A stretch of 64,000 nt of DNA from the NCBI GenBank assembly GCA_046327715.1, contig JAXLXY010000003.1, positions 303,033-367,032 of the forward strand, given 5' to 3'. Source of the DNA: JADJOM01 sp046327715. Its GTDB lineage: Bacteria; Gemmatimonadota; Gemmatimonadetes; Gemmatimonadales; GWC2-71-9. Both the position numbers and the translations under genes were made by a program. Below are positions 8,556 through 16,936 of this stretch, one piece after another; position 1 is the stretch's first letter, and every line of letters starts with the position of its first letter. The notes under the pieces are model-generated. The model did not search any database, had not been told where the DNA came from, and saw nothing but the letters and a program-made list of their open reading frames with translations.

Positions 8556-9923
8556 TCAGTGTGTCGGGTGGTGCTGACCGGTGAGGAACGGAAGTATACG
8601 TTCGAGCGCGGCGCCACGGGATGCCTTGAGCACCACCAGCTCGTCGCCATGCAGGCGGGCCTTGAGGAGTGGCCCCAGCGTCGGCGCGTCCGGCGCGACC
8701 AGCAGCCGGTCGCCGAGCTTCGCCGCGTAGGGCGTGATGGCCGGCACGAAGTCGCCCACGGCGGCAAGCAGGTCCGGCTCCAGGCCCACCAGCGCCGCCG
8801 CCACCCCGGCGTGGTGCCGGGGACTCTCCGGCCCCAGTTCCCGCATGCTGCCGGCTACGAACACGAGGCGGCGGCTCCCCCGCATGGCCCGGGCCGTGGC
8901 GATCGCGGCCAGGAAGCTCGCCGGATTCGCGTTGTAGGCGTCGTTGATGATGGTCAGGCCGCCGGCCTCGATCACCTCGCCGCGCCCGCCGGGGATCCGG
9001 AGGTTCCGGAGGCGATCAGCGGCCGCCGCCCGGTCGAGCCCGAGTTCCTGCACCAGGGTCCAGGCCAGCATCGCATTGGTGGCCTGGTGCTGCCCGAGGA
9101 GCGGCAGCGTGATCCGCTGCTCGTCGACCGTCAGCGTGGCCCGGCCGGTGGAATCCACCGAGACCGACTGGGGCACCCGGTCGGCCCGCGCCAGCCCGGC
9201 GGTGACCACCCGGACCGCGCGTCCCCGCGCCCGCTCGGCCAGCGCCGCCGGCTCGAGCCCGACGATGGCCAGCGGGGAGCCCTCCAGCAGGTCGAGTTCC
9301 TCCTCGAGCACCCCGTCGAGCGAGCCGAAGCCGTCGAGGTGCGAGATGGCCACGTTCGTCGTGACCGTGGCCGTGGGTTCGATCACCGGCCGGGCCCGGC
9401 GCAGTTCGCCCCGCACGCTGGCCCCCGCCTCGATCACCAGCGCCTCGGTGTCGTCCGGCGCGGCCAGGATGGTCTTGGGGATGCCCACCAGGTTGTTGTC
9501 GTTGGCCGGCGTGGAATGCACCCGGTACTTCACCCCGAGCACCGCCGCCACCATCTCCTTGGTGCTGGTCTTCCCGTTGGCGCCGCCGATGGCGATGACC
9601 GGGCCGCGGATCTCTCGCCGCCGCGCCCGGGCCAGCCAGCCGTAGGCCTCGAGGGTGTCGGTCACGAAGTACAGGATGAGGCCGGGCACCGCGGCGGTGC
9701 CGGACATGACCACTGCGCCGGTGGCCCCGGCGTCCCGGGCCGCGGCCAGGTGGTCGTGCCCGTCGAAGCGCTCGCCCTTGAGCGCCACGAAGAGCGCCCC
9801 GGCGCCCAGGGTGCGGGTGTCGGTCGACACGGAGCTGTACGCCGGGGGCGCCCCCGGCACCGGGTCGGCGCCCGTCAGGCATCCCCCCAGCGCGTCGCGG
9901 ACGGCGTCGTGCGTCCAGGGCAT
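8556..9923 (-). CDS. murF: UDP-MurNAc-tripeptide D-Ala-D-Ala ligase MurF
   Basis: Cytoplasmic Mur ligase adding the D-Ala-D-Ala dipeptide to complete the pentapeptide precursor. The 455 residues contain STDTRTL near the N-terminus, the ATP loop GGANGKTSTKEM, the DNNLVG/NDAYNANP segments and a C-terminal GSMRELG motif. The ATG at 9923 shares one base with the murE stop (TGATG). The dipeptide donor Ddl must be encoded elsewhere, because no ddl gene is in this cluster. Confidence 0.97.
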   Translation of the reverse strand: MPWTHDAVRDALGGCLTGADPVPGAPPAYSSVSTDTRTLGAGALFVALKGERFDGHDHLAAARDAGATGAVVMSGTAAVPGLILYFVTDTLEAYGWLARARRREIRGPVIAIGGANGKTSTKEMVAAVLGVKYRVHSTPANDNNLVGIPKTILAAPDDTEALVIEAGASVRGELRRARPVIEPTATVTTNVAISHLDGFGSLDGVLEEELDLLEGSPLAIVGLEPAALAERARGRAVRVVTAGLARADRVPQSVSVDSTGRATLTVDEQRITLPLLGQHQATNAMLAWTLVQELGLDRAAAADRLRNLRIPGGRGEVIEAGGLTIINDAYNANPASFLAAIATARAMRGSRRLVFVAGSMRELGPESPRHHAGVAAALVGLEPDLLAAVGDFVPAITPYAAKLGDRLLVAPDAPTLGPLLKARLHGDELVVLKASRGAALERILPFLTGQHHPTH

Positions 9924-11377
9924 CAGCTGGCCCCCAGGCCGAGGACGATGGCCCGCTCGTCGAAGGGCACCTTCTCGGTGCCGATCACCTGGTAGGTCTC
10001 GTGCCCCTTGCCCGCCAGGAGGATGGTGTCGCCGGTCGCGGCGGCCTCGAGCGCCGCGGCGATGGCCTGCCGGCGATCGGCGACCCGCTGGTGCGGCGCG
10101 GATCCCATCCCCTGCTCCACGTCGTCGATGATCCGCTCCGGGTCCTCGGTCCGCGGGTTATCCGACGTGACGATGGCCAGGTCGGCGAGGGTGGCGGCGA
10201 TCCGGCCCATCACGGGCCGCTTGCCGCGGTCCCGGTCGCCCCCGCACCCGAAGACGACGATGAGGCGACCGCCGGTGAGCGGCCGCAGCGCGGCAAGGGC
10301 CCGTTCCAGGGCATCGGGGGTGTGGGCGTAGTCCCGCAACACCACCGCAGGCCGCTCGGCCAGCCGCTCCATCCGCCCAGGCACCTGGGGGGCGAGCGTG
10401 AGCCGCTCGGCCACCGCGTGCGGATCGAGCCCCAGGGCGATCCCCACGCCGGCCGCGGCGAGGGCGTTCGCCACGTTGAATTCCCCGAGGAGGGGCAGCG
10501 CCACCTCGGCCGCGCCGCCGGGCGTCACCAGGCGGAACCGGCTGCCGGCGTTGCCAAGCACCAGCCCGTCCGGATGGACCATGGCCCGCAGGTCGAGCCC
10601 GAAGGTCACCCGTCGCCGGCCGCCGGGCAGCGCCGCCCAGGCCGGATCGTCCGCGTTCACCACCTGCACGCCGTCCGGCGCGAGCAGGCCATCGAGCCGC
10701 AGCTTGGCCGCGAGGTAGGCCTCCATCGTCCCGTGGTAGTCGAGGTGATCGCGGGTCAGGTTGGTGAAGACACCGGCGGCGAAGCGGAGTCCGTCGAGGC
10801 GGCCCTGGTCGAGGCTGTGCGAGCTGGTCTCCATGACCACGCGGGTGACCCCGCGCCGCAGCATCGCGGCCAGGGTGGCCTGGAGGTCGATCGGGCCGGG
10901 GGTGGTCAGCGAACCGGCGGTGGATGCGACCGCGCGGCCCGCCCCGTCGAACGCGCCAAGGGTCCCGATGCTGCCGGCGTGCCCCTCGTCGTTGAGCAGG
11001 TGCCGCACCAGGGCCGTGGTGGTGGTCTTGCCGTTGGTCCCGGTGATCCCGACGAGGGTCAGCCGCGCCCCCGGGTCCCCGTGCCAGGCGCGGCCCAGCA
11101 CGATGGCGGCCCGGCGGCCATCCTCCACGACCACGCAGGGCACCGTCACGCCCTCGGGCCGCTCCACCACCACCGCCGCGGCCCCGCGCGCCACTGCGTC
11201 GGCGAGAAAGCGGTGCCCGTCGGCCTGCGAGCCGCGCACCGCGACGTACACCATCCCGGGCGTCACGGCGCGACTGTCGGCGGTGACGCCGGTCAGGGCC
11301 GGGGCGGCGCCGGCGCTGGCCTGCAGCAGGCCGGCCCGCTGCAGCGCCGTCTCGAGGGCCGCGAGGGTCTGACTCAT
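9923..11377 (-). CDS. murE: UDP-MurNAc-dipeptide--meso-diaminopimelate ligase MurE
   Basis: Cytoplasmic Mur ligase adding the third stem residue. The ATG at 11377 gives 484 residues; it lies one base after the ftsI stop. The ATP loop is ITGTNGKTTTT. The C-terminal domain carries SDNPRTEDP, and the DNPR motif marks specificity for meso-diaminopimelate rather than lysine. This fits a diderm cell wall. Upstream in-frame sequence is shadow of ftsI. Confidence 0.96.
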   Translation of the reverse strand: MSQTLAALETALQRAGLLQASAGAAPALTGVTADSRAVTPGMVYVAVRGSQADGHRFLADAVARGAAAVVVERPEGVTVPCVVVEDGRRAAIVLGRAWHGDPGARLTLVGITGTNGKTTTTALVRHLLNDEGHAGSIGTLGAFDGAGRAVASTAGSLTTPGPIDLQATLAAMLRRGVTRVVMETSSHSLDQGRLDGLRFAAGVFTNLTRDHLDYHGTMEAYLAAKLRLDGLLAPDGVQVVNADDPAWAALPGGRRRVTFGLDLRAMVHPDGLVLGNAGSRFRLVTPGGAAEVALPLLGEFNVANALAAAGVGIALGLDPHAVAERLTLAPQVPGRMERLAERPAVVLRDYAHTPDALERALAALRPLTGGRLIVVFGCGGDRDRGKRPVMGRIAATLADLAIVTSDNPRTEDPERIIDDVEQGMGSAPHQRVADRRQAIAAALEAAATGDTILLAGKGHETYQVIGTEKVPFDERAIVLGLGAS

Positions 11378-11378
11378 C

Positions 11379-13355
11379 TCACTCCGCCCACAGGGTGACG
11401 GTCTTGCCGAAGCCCAGCGAGTCGCCGGCGGCCGGCGTGGTCCGGCGCACCTGCCCGGACCCATGCACCGCCACCTGGAACCCGCGCCGGAGCATGGTAC
11501 TGGCGGCCTTCCGCAGGGACTGGCCCGTGACGTTCGGCACGGGCCGCCGCCCGGGACGGTCCGCGGTATCCGGCACGAAGGGCAGCGTGTAGGCCACCCG
11601 GCGCTCCTCGGGCGACGCGGCCGTGTCGGCCGGGGCGTCGGGCGCCGTCTCGGCCGGCGTCGCGGGCCCGGCCAGGCGGCGCCGGTCGATGGCACTCCGT
11701 CGCGAGGCCAGCGCCTCCTCCAGGATGGCGCGCGTGGTGGGCGCCGCGGTCGTGCCCCCGTAATACCGGGCGCCCCGGGGGTCGTCGAGCTTCACCACCA
11801 TCGCGAGCTGGGGGTCGGCGGCCGGCCAGATGGCCGCGAAGGAGGCGGTGTAGTGCCCGTCCTGGTACTTGCCGCCGTCAAAGCGGATGGCCGTGCCCGT
11901 CTTCCCGGCGATCGGATAGTTGGCCAGCTGGGCCGACTCCGCGCTGCCGCCATCCCCCACCACCAGCTGCAGGTACCGTCGCAGGGTGGCCGCCACCCCG
12001 GGCGGGATGGCCCGGCGCACCGGTTCCGCCCGGTGCCGGTACAGCACCGTCCCGTCCGGGGCGCGGACCTCGCGCACCAGCGTCGGGGTGAGGAGGATGC
12101 CGTCGTTGGCGATCGCTCCGTAGGCGGCGGCCAGCTGCACCGAGGTCACGTTGAAGGCGTAGCCCATCGCCACGCTGGCCTTGCCGTAGGCGTCCCACTG
12201 GTGCGGCATGCGCAGGAAGCCCCGGGCCTCCGAGGGGAACTCGACCCCGCTCAGGCTGCCGAAGCCGAAGGCCCGGAGGGCGTCGAACTGCTGGGCCGGC
12301 GTGAGCCGCTCGGCGAACTTGCCCATGCCGATGTTGCTGGAGTACTTGATCGCCTCGGCGAGCGTCACGCTGCCGGTGATCTTGTGCGCGTCGTGGATCT
12401 GCCGGGTGTCCCCGCGGGAATTGACCGGGAAGGTCCAGACGCCGTTCTCCGCGAAGACCGCGTCGGTGGAGTCCACCTTGCCCAGCGCGAGCAGTGCGCC
12501 GGCGGTGAACAGCTTGGCGGTGGACCCAGGCTCGAACGGGTCGGTGAAGAAGGAGGGACGATTCACCACCGTGCGATCGCCGCCCCGCCAGCGCGAGGCC
12601 AGCGCCAGCAGCTCCCCGGTGCGCGGGTCGAGGATCACCACGTCGCCCCCGCGCGCCTCGTACTCCGCGACCGCCTCCTCCAGCGCCCGCTCGGCGATCT
12701 CCTGCAGCTCGGCGTCGAGGGTCAGGTACACGTCCCGCCCGGGGACGGGGTCCCGCTCCAGCCGTGAGGGCGAGACATAGCGCCGCCCCCGGGTGTCCTT
12801 GAGCACCACGGCCTCGCCGGGCGTACCGGTGAGCGTGGCGTCGAGCGCCAGCTCCAGCCCGCTCGCGCCCCTCCCGCTGTCCGGCGTGAGCGCCCCGATG
12901 ACGGCGCGGGCCAGCGGGCCGGCGGGGTAGTGCCGCTGGCGCTCAGCGTACAGGTACACCCCGCGAAGGGCCCGGAGGTCCTGCACCTCGAGGCCGTTGT
13001 AGGGGCCCGGATACGCCACCCACTTCTCCCTGGCGAGGTCGCGCTGCACCCGCGCCAGAGGCAGGTCCAGGGCCTTGGCGATGGTGCGGGCGTCGCGGGC
13101 CGCGCCCCGCAGCTCGTTCGGCGCGATGCCCACCTCGAAGTACTCCTGGGTGACCGCCAGCGCCTCGCCGTTGCGGTCGTAGATGCCGCCCCGGCTCGCG
13201 GACAGGACCACGCGCTCCTTGCGGGTGAGGTCCGCCTTGGCCCGCCAGTCCGCGCCTTCCACCAGTTGCAGCTGGCCGGCGCGCAGCAGGATGCCCAGAG
13301 CCCCGAGCAGGAGCCCGGCCTGGAGCAGCCCGATCCGTGCGGTGGGTTTGGCCAT
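11379..13355 (-). CDS. ftsI: Septal penicillin-binding protein FtsI/PBP3-like with PASTA domain
   Basis: Class B transpeptidase that cross-links septal peptidoglycan with FtsW. The 658-residue product has an N-terminal membrane anchor (about 8-30), a dimerisation region starting RGGIYDRNG, and a transpeptidase domain with S278-T-A-K281, S339-S-N341 and K485-T-G. Residues about 603-658 form a PASTA domain (PVPNVTGQSL). A C-terminal PASTA is more familiar from Gram-positive PBP2x/SpoVD proteins than from E. coli FtsI. It lies between ftsL and murE. Confidence 0.95.
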   Translation of the reverse strand: MAKPTARIGLLQAGLLLGALGILLRAGQLQLVEGADWRAKADLTRKERVVLSASRGGIYDRNGEALAVTQEYFEVGIAPNELRGAARDARTIAKALDLPLARVQRDLAREKWVAYPGPYNGLEVQDLRALRGVYLYAERQRHYPAGPLARAVIGALTPDSGRGASGLELALDATLTGTPGEAVVLKDTRGRRYVSPSRLERDPVPGRDVYLTLDAELQEIAERALEEAVAEYEARGGDVVILDPRTGELLALASRWRGGDRTVVNRPSFFTDPFEPGSTAKLFTAGALLALGKVDSTDAVFAENGVWTFPVNSRGDTRQIHDAHKITGSVTLAEAIKYSSNIGMGKFAERLTPAQQFDALRAFGFGSLSGVEFPSEARGFLRMPHQWDAYGKASVAMGYAFNVTSVQLAAAYGAIANDGILLTPTLVREVRAPDGTVLYRHRAEPVRRAIPPGVAATLRRYLQLVVGDGGSAESAQLANYPIAGKTGTAIRFDGGKYQDGHYTASFAAIWPAADPQLAMVVKLDDPRGARYYGGTTAAPTTRAILEEALASRRSAIDRRRLAGPATPAETAPDAPADTAASPEERRVAYTLPFVPDTADRPGRRPVPNVTGQSLRKAASTMLRRGFQVAVHGSGQVRRTTPAAGDSLGFGKTVTLWAE

Positions 13356-13358
13356 CGC

Positions 13359-13673
13359 TCAGCGGGTGGGAGCGCCGAGCCGCAGCACCGTGAACTCGCC
13401 GTTCTGCGGCTGGTGCAGGCCGAGTTCCGCGGCGGCCCGGTCGCCAAGCACCCGCCGGCTGGTGGCCTGGCGGATCTCCCGCTGCAGGGCGGCGCGCTCG
13501 GCCTCGAGCGCCGTCCGCTGCTCCCGCAGCCGGCCGTACTCCCCGGCGAGTTCCACGCCGGCGGCCTGGCGTGCGTTGACGGCCACGGCGACGCCGAGGA
13601 ACACGAGCAGCCACAGCATGATCCAGTGGCGGCCCCTAAGCCTCGATTGTCCTGAAGATGCGGAGGGTGGCAC
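13359..13673 (-). CDS. ftsL: Cell division protein FtsL-like
   Basis: Small bitopic division protein expected to partner FtsQ in the divisome. The 104-residue reading has one membrane helix (WIMLWLLVFLGVAVAV, about residues 17-32) followed by a leucine/arginine-rich coiled coil (LREQRTALEAERAALQREI). The GTG at 13673 overlaps rsmH by 38 bp; an ATG at 13619 would start inside the membrane helix and is less likely. FtsL sequences barely conserve, so position between rsmH and ftsI is the main support. Confidence 0.85.
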   Translation of the reverse strand: MPPSASSGQSRLRGRHWIMLWLLVFLGVAVAVNARQAAGVELAGEYGRLREQRTALEAERAALQREIRQATSRRVLGDRAAAELGLHQPQNGEFTVLRLGAPTR

Positions 13674-14556
13674 TTCGGGCCCTCGGGTTGTGTTCCGCTT
13701 CGGCGTCGGAGGGGTACACGGGCTTCCGCGGCTCGAGCCGGCCGAGCGGCCGCCCGCGGCAGGTGCACAGGGGCTGTTCCGCCGGGCAGACGCACGCGCG
13801 CGCCCACTCCTGGAAGCAGTGCTTCACGATCCGGTCCTCGCCCGAATGATAACTGATCACGGCGATTCGCCCACCCGGGACCAGGGCGTCACGCATCGCG
13901 GGGAGGGCGCGGGCGAGGCCCTCGAGCTCGTCGTTGACCGCAATGCGGACGGCCTGGAACAGCCGGGCAAAGTCCGGGGGCCCGCTCCGCGGGCCGAGGA
14001 CGGACCGGATGGCGTTCACGAGGTGATCACTGGTGGCGAACGGCGCGGTGGCCCGCCGCCGCGCAACCTCCCGGGCCAGCCGCCCGGCCTGCCGCTCGTC
14101 GCCGTACTCGCGGAAGATCCGCCGGAGTTCGTCCGGGGGGGCGTGGTTGAGCAGGTCGGCCGCCGTGTCCCCGCCCTGCCCCATGCGCATGTCGAGCGGC
14201 GCGCCGGGCCGGAAGGTGAAGCCTCGCGCCTCGTCATCGAGCTGGGGGGAGGAGACGCCGAGGTCGAGGAGCACCAGGTCCGGGGCGTAACGGTGGATGG
14301 CCGCCAGCGCGGCGTCCGAGGCGTAGGGCGCCTCGAGGTAGGTCATCCCCTCCTCGCCGAGGCGGGCGCGGGCCGCGGCGATGGCGCGAGGGTCGCGGTC
14401 GATGCCGAGCACCTCCGCCCCGGCGTGCCGGAAACTCTCGGCATGACCGCCACCGCCGAGGGTGGCATCCACCACACGGCGGGCGCCCCGGGCCAGCGCA
14501 GCGATCTCGGCGGCGAGCACCGGCTGGTGGGCGAACGGCATGGCCGGTGGCGTCAC
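13636..14556 (-). CDS. rsmH: 16S rRNA m4C1402 methyltransferase RsmH (MraW)
   Basis: SAM-dependent methyltransferase acting on 16S rRNA position C1402. The 306 residues show HQPVLAAE near the start, the SAM-binding DATLGGGGHA motif, LLDLGVSSPQ, DMRMGQ and the C-terminal ISYHSGEDRIVK motif. The first start is GTG at 14556; an ATG at 14541 (MPFAHQPV) is an equally reasonable start. It is the first dcw gene here, and no mraZ precedes it. The stop codon is TAG. Confidence 0.96.
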   Translation of the reverse strand: MTPPAMPFAHQPVLAAEIAALARGARRVVDATLGGGGHAESFRHAGAEVLGIDRDPRAIAAARARLGEEGMTYLEAPYASDAALAAIHRYAPDLVLLDLGVSSPQLDDEARGFTFRPGAPLDMRMGQGGDTAADLLNHAPPDELRRIFREYGDERQAGRLAREVARRRATAPFATSDHLVNAIRSVLGPRSGPPDFARLFQAVRIAVNDELEGLARALPAMRDALVPGGRIAVISYHSGEDRIVKHCFQEWARACVCPAEQPLCTCRGRPLGRLEPRKPVYPSDAEAEHNPRARSATLRIFRTIEA

Positions 14557-14587
14557 GGCGTGAACCTCGGGCGGCGGGAAACGAACA

Positions 14588-14615
14588 CACCCCGTTCGGC
14601 GGACCGGACGGGGTG
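14588..14615 (-). terminator. Terminator-like hairpin after tRNA-Asp
   Basis: An 8-bp stem CACCCCGT/ACGGGGTG with extra CGG/CCG pairing inside is followed on the minus strand by GTGTTCGTTTCCC. It lies 16 bp beyond the 3' end of tRNA-Asp and upstream of rsmH, so it probably ends the tRNA transcript. The U-tract is interrupted. Confidence 0.5.
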
Positions 14616-14631
14616 CGTGGCCAACATGGGA

Positions 14632-14706
14632 CGGGGCTGACGGGGCTCGAACCCGCGACCTCCGCAGTGACAGTGCGGCACTCTAACCAAGCTGAGCTAC
14701 AGCCCC
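14632..14706 (-). tRNA. tRNA-Asp (GTC)
   Basis: The minus strand folds as a full cloverleaf. The acceptor pairs GGGGCTG with CAGCCCC, the D-arm has TAGCTCAG, the anticodon stem CCGCA/TGCGG closes the loop CTGTCAC (anticodon GTC), and the T-loop is TTCGAGC. The discriminator base is G, as expected for Asp. CCA is not encoded. Confidence 0.97.
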
Positions 14707-14724
14707 ATGTTGCAGCGGCGCGAG

Positions 14725-14730
14725 AATATA
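14725..14730 (-). promoter_or_regulatory. -10-like box for tRNA-Asp
   Basis: TATATT on the minus strand lies about 19 bp before the tRNA-Asp 5' end, so transcription would start about 11 nt upstream of the mature tRNA. It directly abuts the terminator hairpin of the upstream gene. No good -35 box is visible because that region is the hairpin itself. Confidence 0.4.
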
Positions 14731-14769
14731 GGCAGGGGGTGCCCCCGATGGTAGGGGGCACCCTCTGCC
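14731..14769 (-). terminator. Strong terminator hairpin after the exported TPR gene
   Basis: A 16-bp stem (14731-14746 with 14754-14769, one G-U pair, 7-nt loop) lies 7 bp after the stop of the upstream TPR gene. On the minus strand it is followed by TATATTCT. The long GC stem makes an intrinsic terminator likely. Confidence 0.75.
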
Positions 14770-14776
14770 GCCGCGA

Positions 14777-16513
14777 CTACTTGCAGTAGACCCGGACCAT
14801 GGAGGCGGTCCGCGGCTTGAGCGTGGGCAGGTAGCCCTTGAGCTGCTCGTAGGTGCCCTTCTGGCTGGCCCCGGCACCCTCGATATAGGGGGCGCCCAGC
14901 GCGAGCGCCTGCTCGCCCTCGGCCGTCATCGCCTCGACCTGGCGGGCGAGATCACACGACTTCTGGGTCTCCGCCTCCTTGTCGGTGGCGATGATCCGGT
15001 TGACCAGGGAGAGGCCCAGGAAGTAGTTGGCGATCGGCGCATAGCGCCCCTGGGGGTTGGCCAGGGCGATGACCTTCCGGAAGCCGTCCGAGGCCGCCAC
15101 CCAGTCGGGCGGGGTCTGCTGGATCAGCGGCAGCGTCCCGTTGAGGAGGAGCCCGCTGGCCCCTTCCTTGGACGCGGCATCACCGTGCGCCGCGGCGAAC
15201 TCGATGAACGGCATCGCCTGCGGGAACTGCTTCAGGTCCTGCCGGGCCTTGGCCTCCTGCAGGGCGGCGCCCACCGCCGATGCGCTGTCGAGCTTGACCA
15301 GGATGTTGAGGGTACCGAGCAGGCTGTCCGGCAGCCCGACCTGCGAATACGCCCCGGCAACCTGCTGCAGCAGCTTGACGTTGTCCGGGTAGCGCCGGAC
15401 CGCCGCGGACGACCACCGCACCAGGCGGGCGGTATCGGGCCGGACGCTCGCCGTGGCGAGGTACTTGGCGTAGAACGTGGTGTCGGCCCGGGTGGAGTCG
15501 AGCGCCAGGATCTGCTCCAGGTCGTCGAGCGCCCCGCTGTAGTTCTCGCGGAAGATGCGGGCGTTGGCGCGCAGGTCGAACATGTCGACGTTGCTCGGGT
15601 CGAGCTTGAGGCCCTCATCGGCCACCTGCTCCGCCTCCTCGACCCGGCCATACGACAGCAGCTTCTTGAACACCAGGTCGCGCAGCGGCTGGTTGGTCGG
15701 CGCGATCGCCAGCATCTGCTTCAGCGCCGACACGGTGTTGCCGGTGTCGGCCGCAGCCTCGTAGCCCGCGGCCAGGAAGGTCCAGGCGTTGAGGCTGAGC
15801 GGATCACCCTTGACCGCGGTGCCGAAGAACCCCATCGCCTCGGCGCTGTCGGCCTTCCTGCCGCGGGCCAGGGCGAGCTGCCCCAGGCAGAGATTGGCGA
15901 GGCCGTGGTTGGGCAGGACGGCGATCGCCTTCCGGGCCGCCTGCGCCGCCTTCTCGGGCGCGGACTTGGCCTGGTCCACGCACGCCTTCGCGTCGGCCCA
16001 CGACTTGATCGCGGGCTGGAACCCCTCCGCGGCCTTGGACCCCAGCTCCGGCAGCGCCTGCCCGGCCCCCTGGGTGAGCACCACGACGTTCCCCGCCTCA
16101 TCGTTGAGGCCCGCGAGCCGCGCCGTCACGGTGAACTTGCCACCGGCATCGCGGGTCAACGTGGAGACGATCATCGCGCGCGCGGTCAGCGACTGCGCCA
16201 GGCTCCGCAGCGGGAGCGCCGACAGGATCGCGTCCTTGGGGTAGCCATACTGGAGCAGCGCGTCATTCATTTCGGCGCGGGTGAGCACCCGGAACTGGGT
16301 GCCGACCAGCTTTTCCACCCGGGTCCGCATCCCCTCGCCGACCGTCACGGACGGGACGGAGTCCTGGGAGCTGAAGGAGTGGGGGTTCCCGACGAGCATG
16401 CGCGTCGCCGCCGGACCGGCGGGGGCGTTGCGGGGCCGCGTGGGGATCTGGGCCGACAGGGCCGTGGCGCCGGACAGCAGGACACTCAAGGTGAACAGAC
16501 GGACCAGGCGCAT
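14777..16513 (-). CDS. Exported tetratricopeptide-repeat protein of unknown function
   Basis: The 578-residue product begins with a signal peptide (MRLVRLFTLSVLLSGATALSA, predicted cut after LSA). It continues with a poorly recognised region and, from about residue 175, repeated helical TPR-like units such as NHGLANLCLGQLALA and DPLSLNAWTFLAAGYEAAAD. It is probably periplasmic and a protein-interaction scaffold; no catalytic motif is seen. The ATG at 16513 has a GGAGAG site 7 bp upstream. tRNA-Val lies 78 bp upstream on the same strand and may share its transcript. The stop is TAG. Confidence 0.85.
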   Translation of the reverse strand: MRLVRLFTLSVLLSGATALSAQIPTRPRNAPAGPAATRMLVGNPHSFSSQDSVPSVTVGEGMRTRVEKLVGTQFRVLTRAEMNDALLQYGYPKDAILSALPLRSLAQSLTARAMIVSTLTRDAGGKFTVTARLAGLNDEAGNVVVLTQGAGQALPELGSKAAEGFQPAIKSWADAKACVDQAKSAPEKAAQAARKAIAVLPNHGLANLCLGQLALARGRKADSAEAMGFFGTAVKGDPLSLNAWTFLAAGYEAAADTGNTVSALKQMLAIAPTNQPLRDLVFKKLLSYGRVEEAEQVADEGLKLDPSNVDMFDLRANARIFRENYSGALDDLEQILALDSTRADTTFYAKYLATASVRPDTARLVRWSSAAVRRYPDNVKLLQQVAGAYSQVGLPDSLLGTLNILVKLDSASAVGAALQEAKARQDLKQFPQAMPFIEFAAAHGDAASKEGASGLLLNGTLPLIQQTPPDWVAASDGFRKVIALANPQGRYAPIANYFLGLSLVNRIIATDKEAETQKSCDLARQVEAMTAEGEQALALGAPYIEGAGASQKGTYEQLKGYLPTLKPRTASMVRVYCK

Positions 16514-16591
16514 CGGAACGCTCTCCACGGAAGAGGGACTCCGGCATGCAATGCAACCGGCGTACCGGACGGCAATTCGAGACCAGCGGCA

Positions 16592-16666
16592 TGGGCGAAG
16601 AGGGATTCGAACCCCCGACATCCTGCGTGTAAGGCAGGCGCTCTGGACCAGCTGAGCTATTCGCCC
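16592..16666 (-). tRNA. tRNA-Val (TAC)
   Basis: The minus strand folds as a cloverleaf with acceptor GGGCGAA/TTCGCCC, D-arm TAGCTCAG, anticodon stem CCTGC/GCAGG around CTTACAC (anticodon TAC), and T-loop TTCGAAT. The discriminator is A, as expected for Val. CCA is not encoded. Confidence 0.97.
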
Positions 16667-16680
16667 GGGATACACATGCA

Positions 16681-16704
16681 CACGGACCGCACTGGCGGTC
16701 CGTG
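16681..16704 (-). terminator. Terminator closing the 26-gene chemotaxis run
   Basis: A perfect 10-bp stem CACGGACCGC/GCGGTCCGTG with a 4-nt loop lies 29 bp after the stop of the small membrane-protein gene, upstream of tRNA-Val. The downstream minus-strand sequence TGCATGTGTATCCC has only a broken U-tract, so efficiency is uncertain. Confidence 0.6.
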
Positions 16705-16733
16705 GCTCCTGCCGCCCGGCGGCGGGGCGCCGG

Positions 16734-16925
16734 CTACAGCGCGATGCCGAGCGGGAACAGCACGCAGTACCCCAGCACCAGCAGCGCCGCCGCGCCCGTC
16801 GTGCCGCCGGCGTCGAGCCAGGCGTACCCGGCAATGAGGGAGACGACGGCCGCCGCGATCAGCACCACGTTGCGACGGCCGAAACGCAGCTGGTGCCCGG
16901 GGGCGGCAGACTCGGAACTTGGCAT
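16734..16925 (-). CDS. Small two-helix membrane protein
   Basis: A 63-residue protein with a polar N-terminus and two hydrophobic helices (about VVLIAAAVVSLIAGYAWL and AALLVLGYCVLFPLGIAL). I do not recognise a family. The ATG at 16925 lies 11 bp after the stop of the peptidase-like gene. It is the last gene of the long run ending in the chemotaxis-type locus. It is probably an inner-membrane protein. Confidence 0.75.
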   Translation of the reverse strand: MPSSESAAPGHQLRFGRRNVVLIAAAVVSLIAGYAWLDAGGTTGAAALLVLGYCVLFPLGIAL

Positions 16926-16936
16926 GGGGGTTGAGC

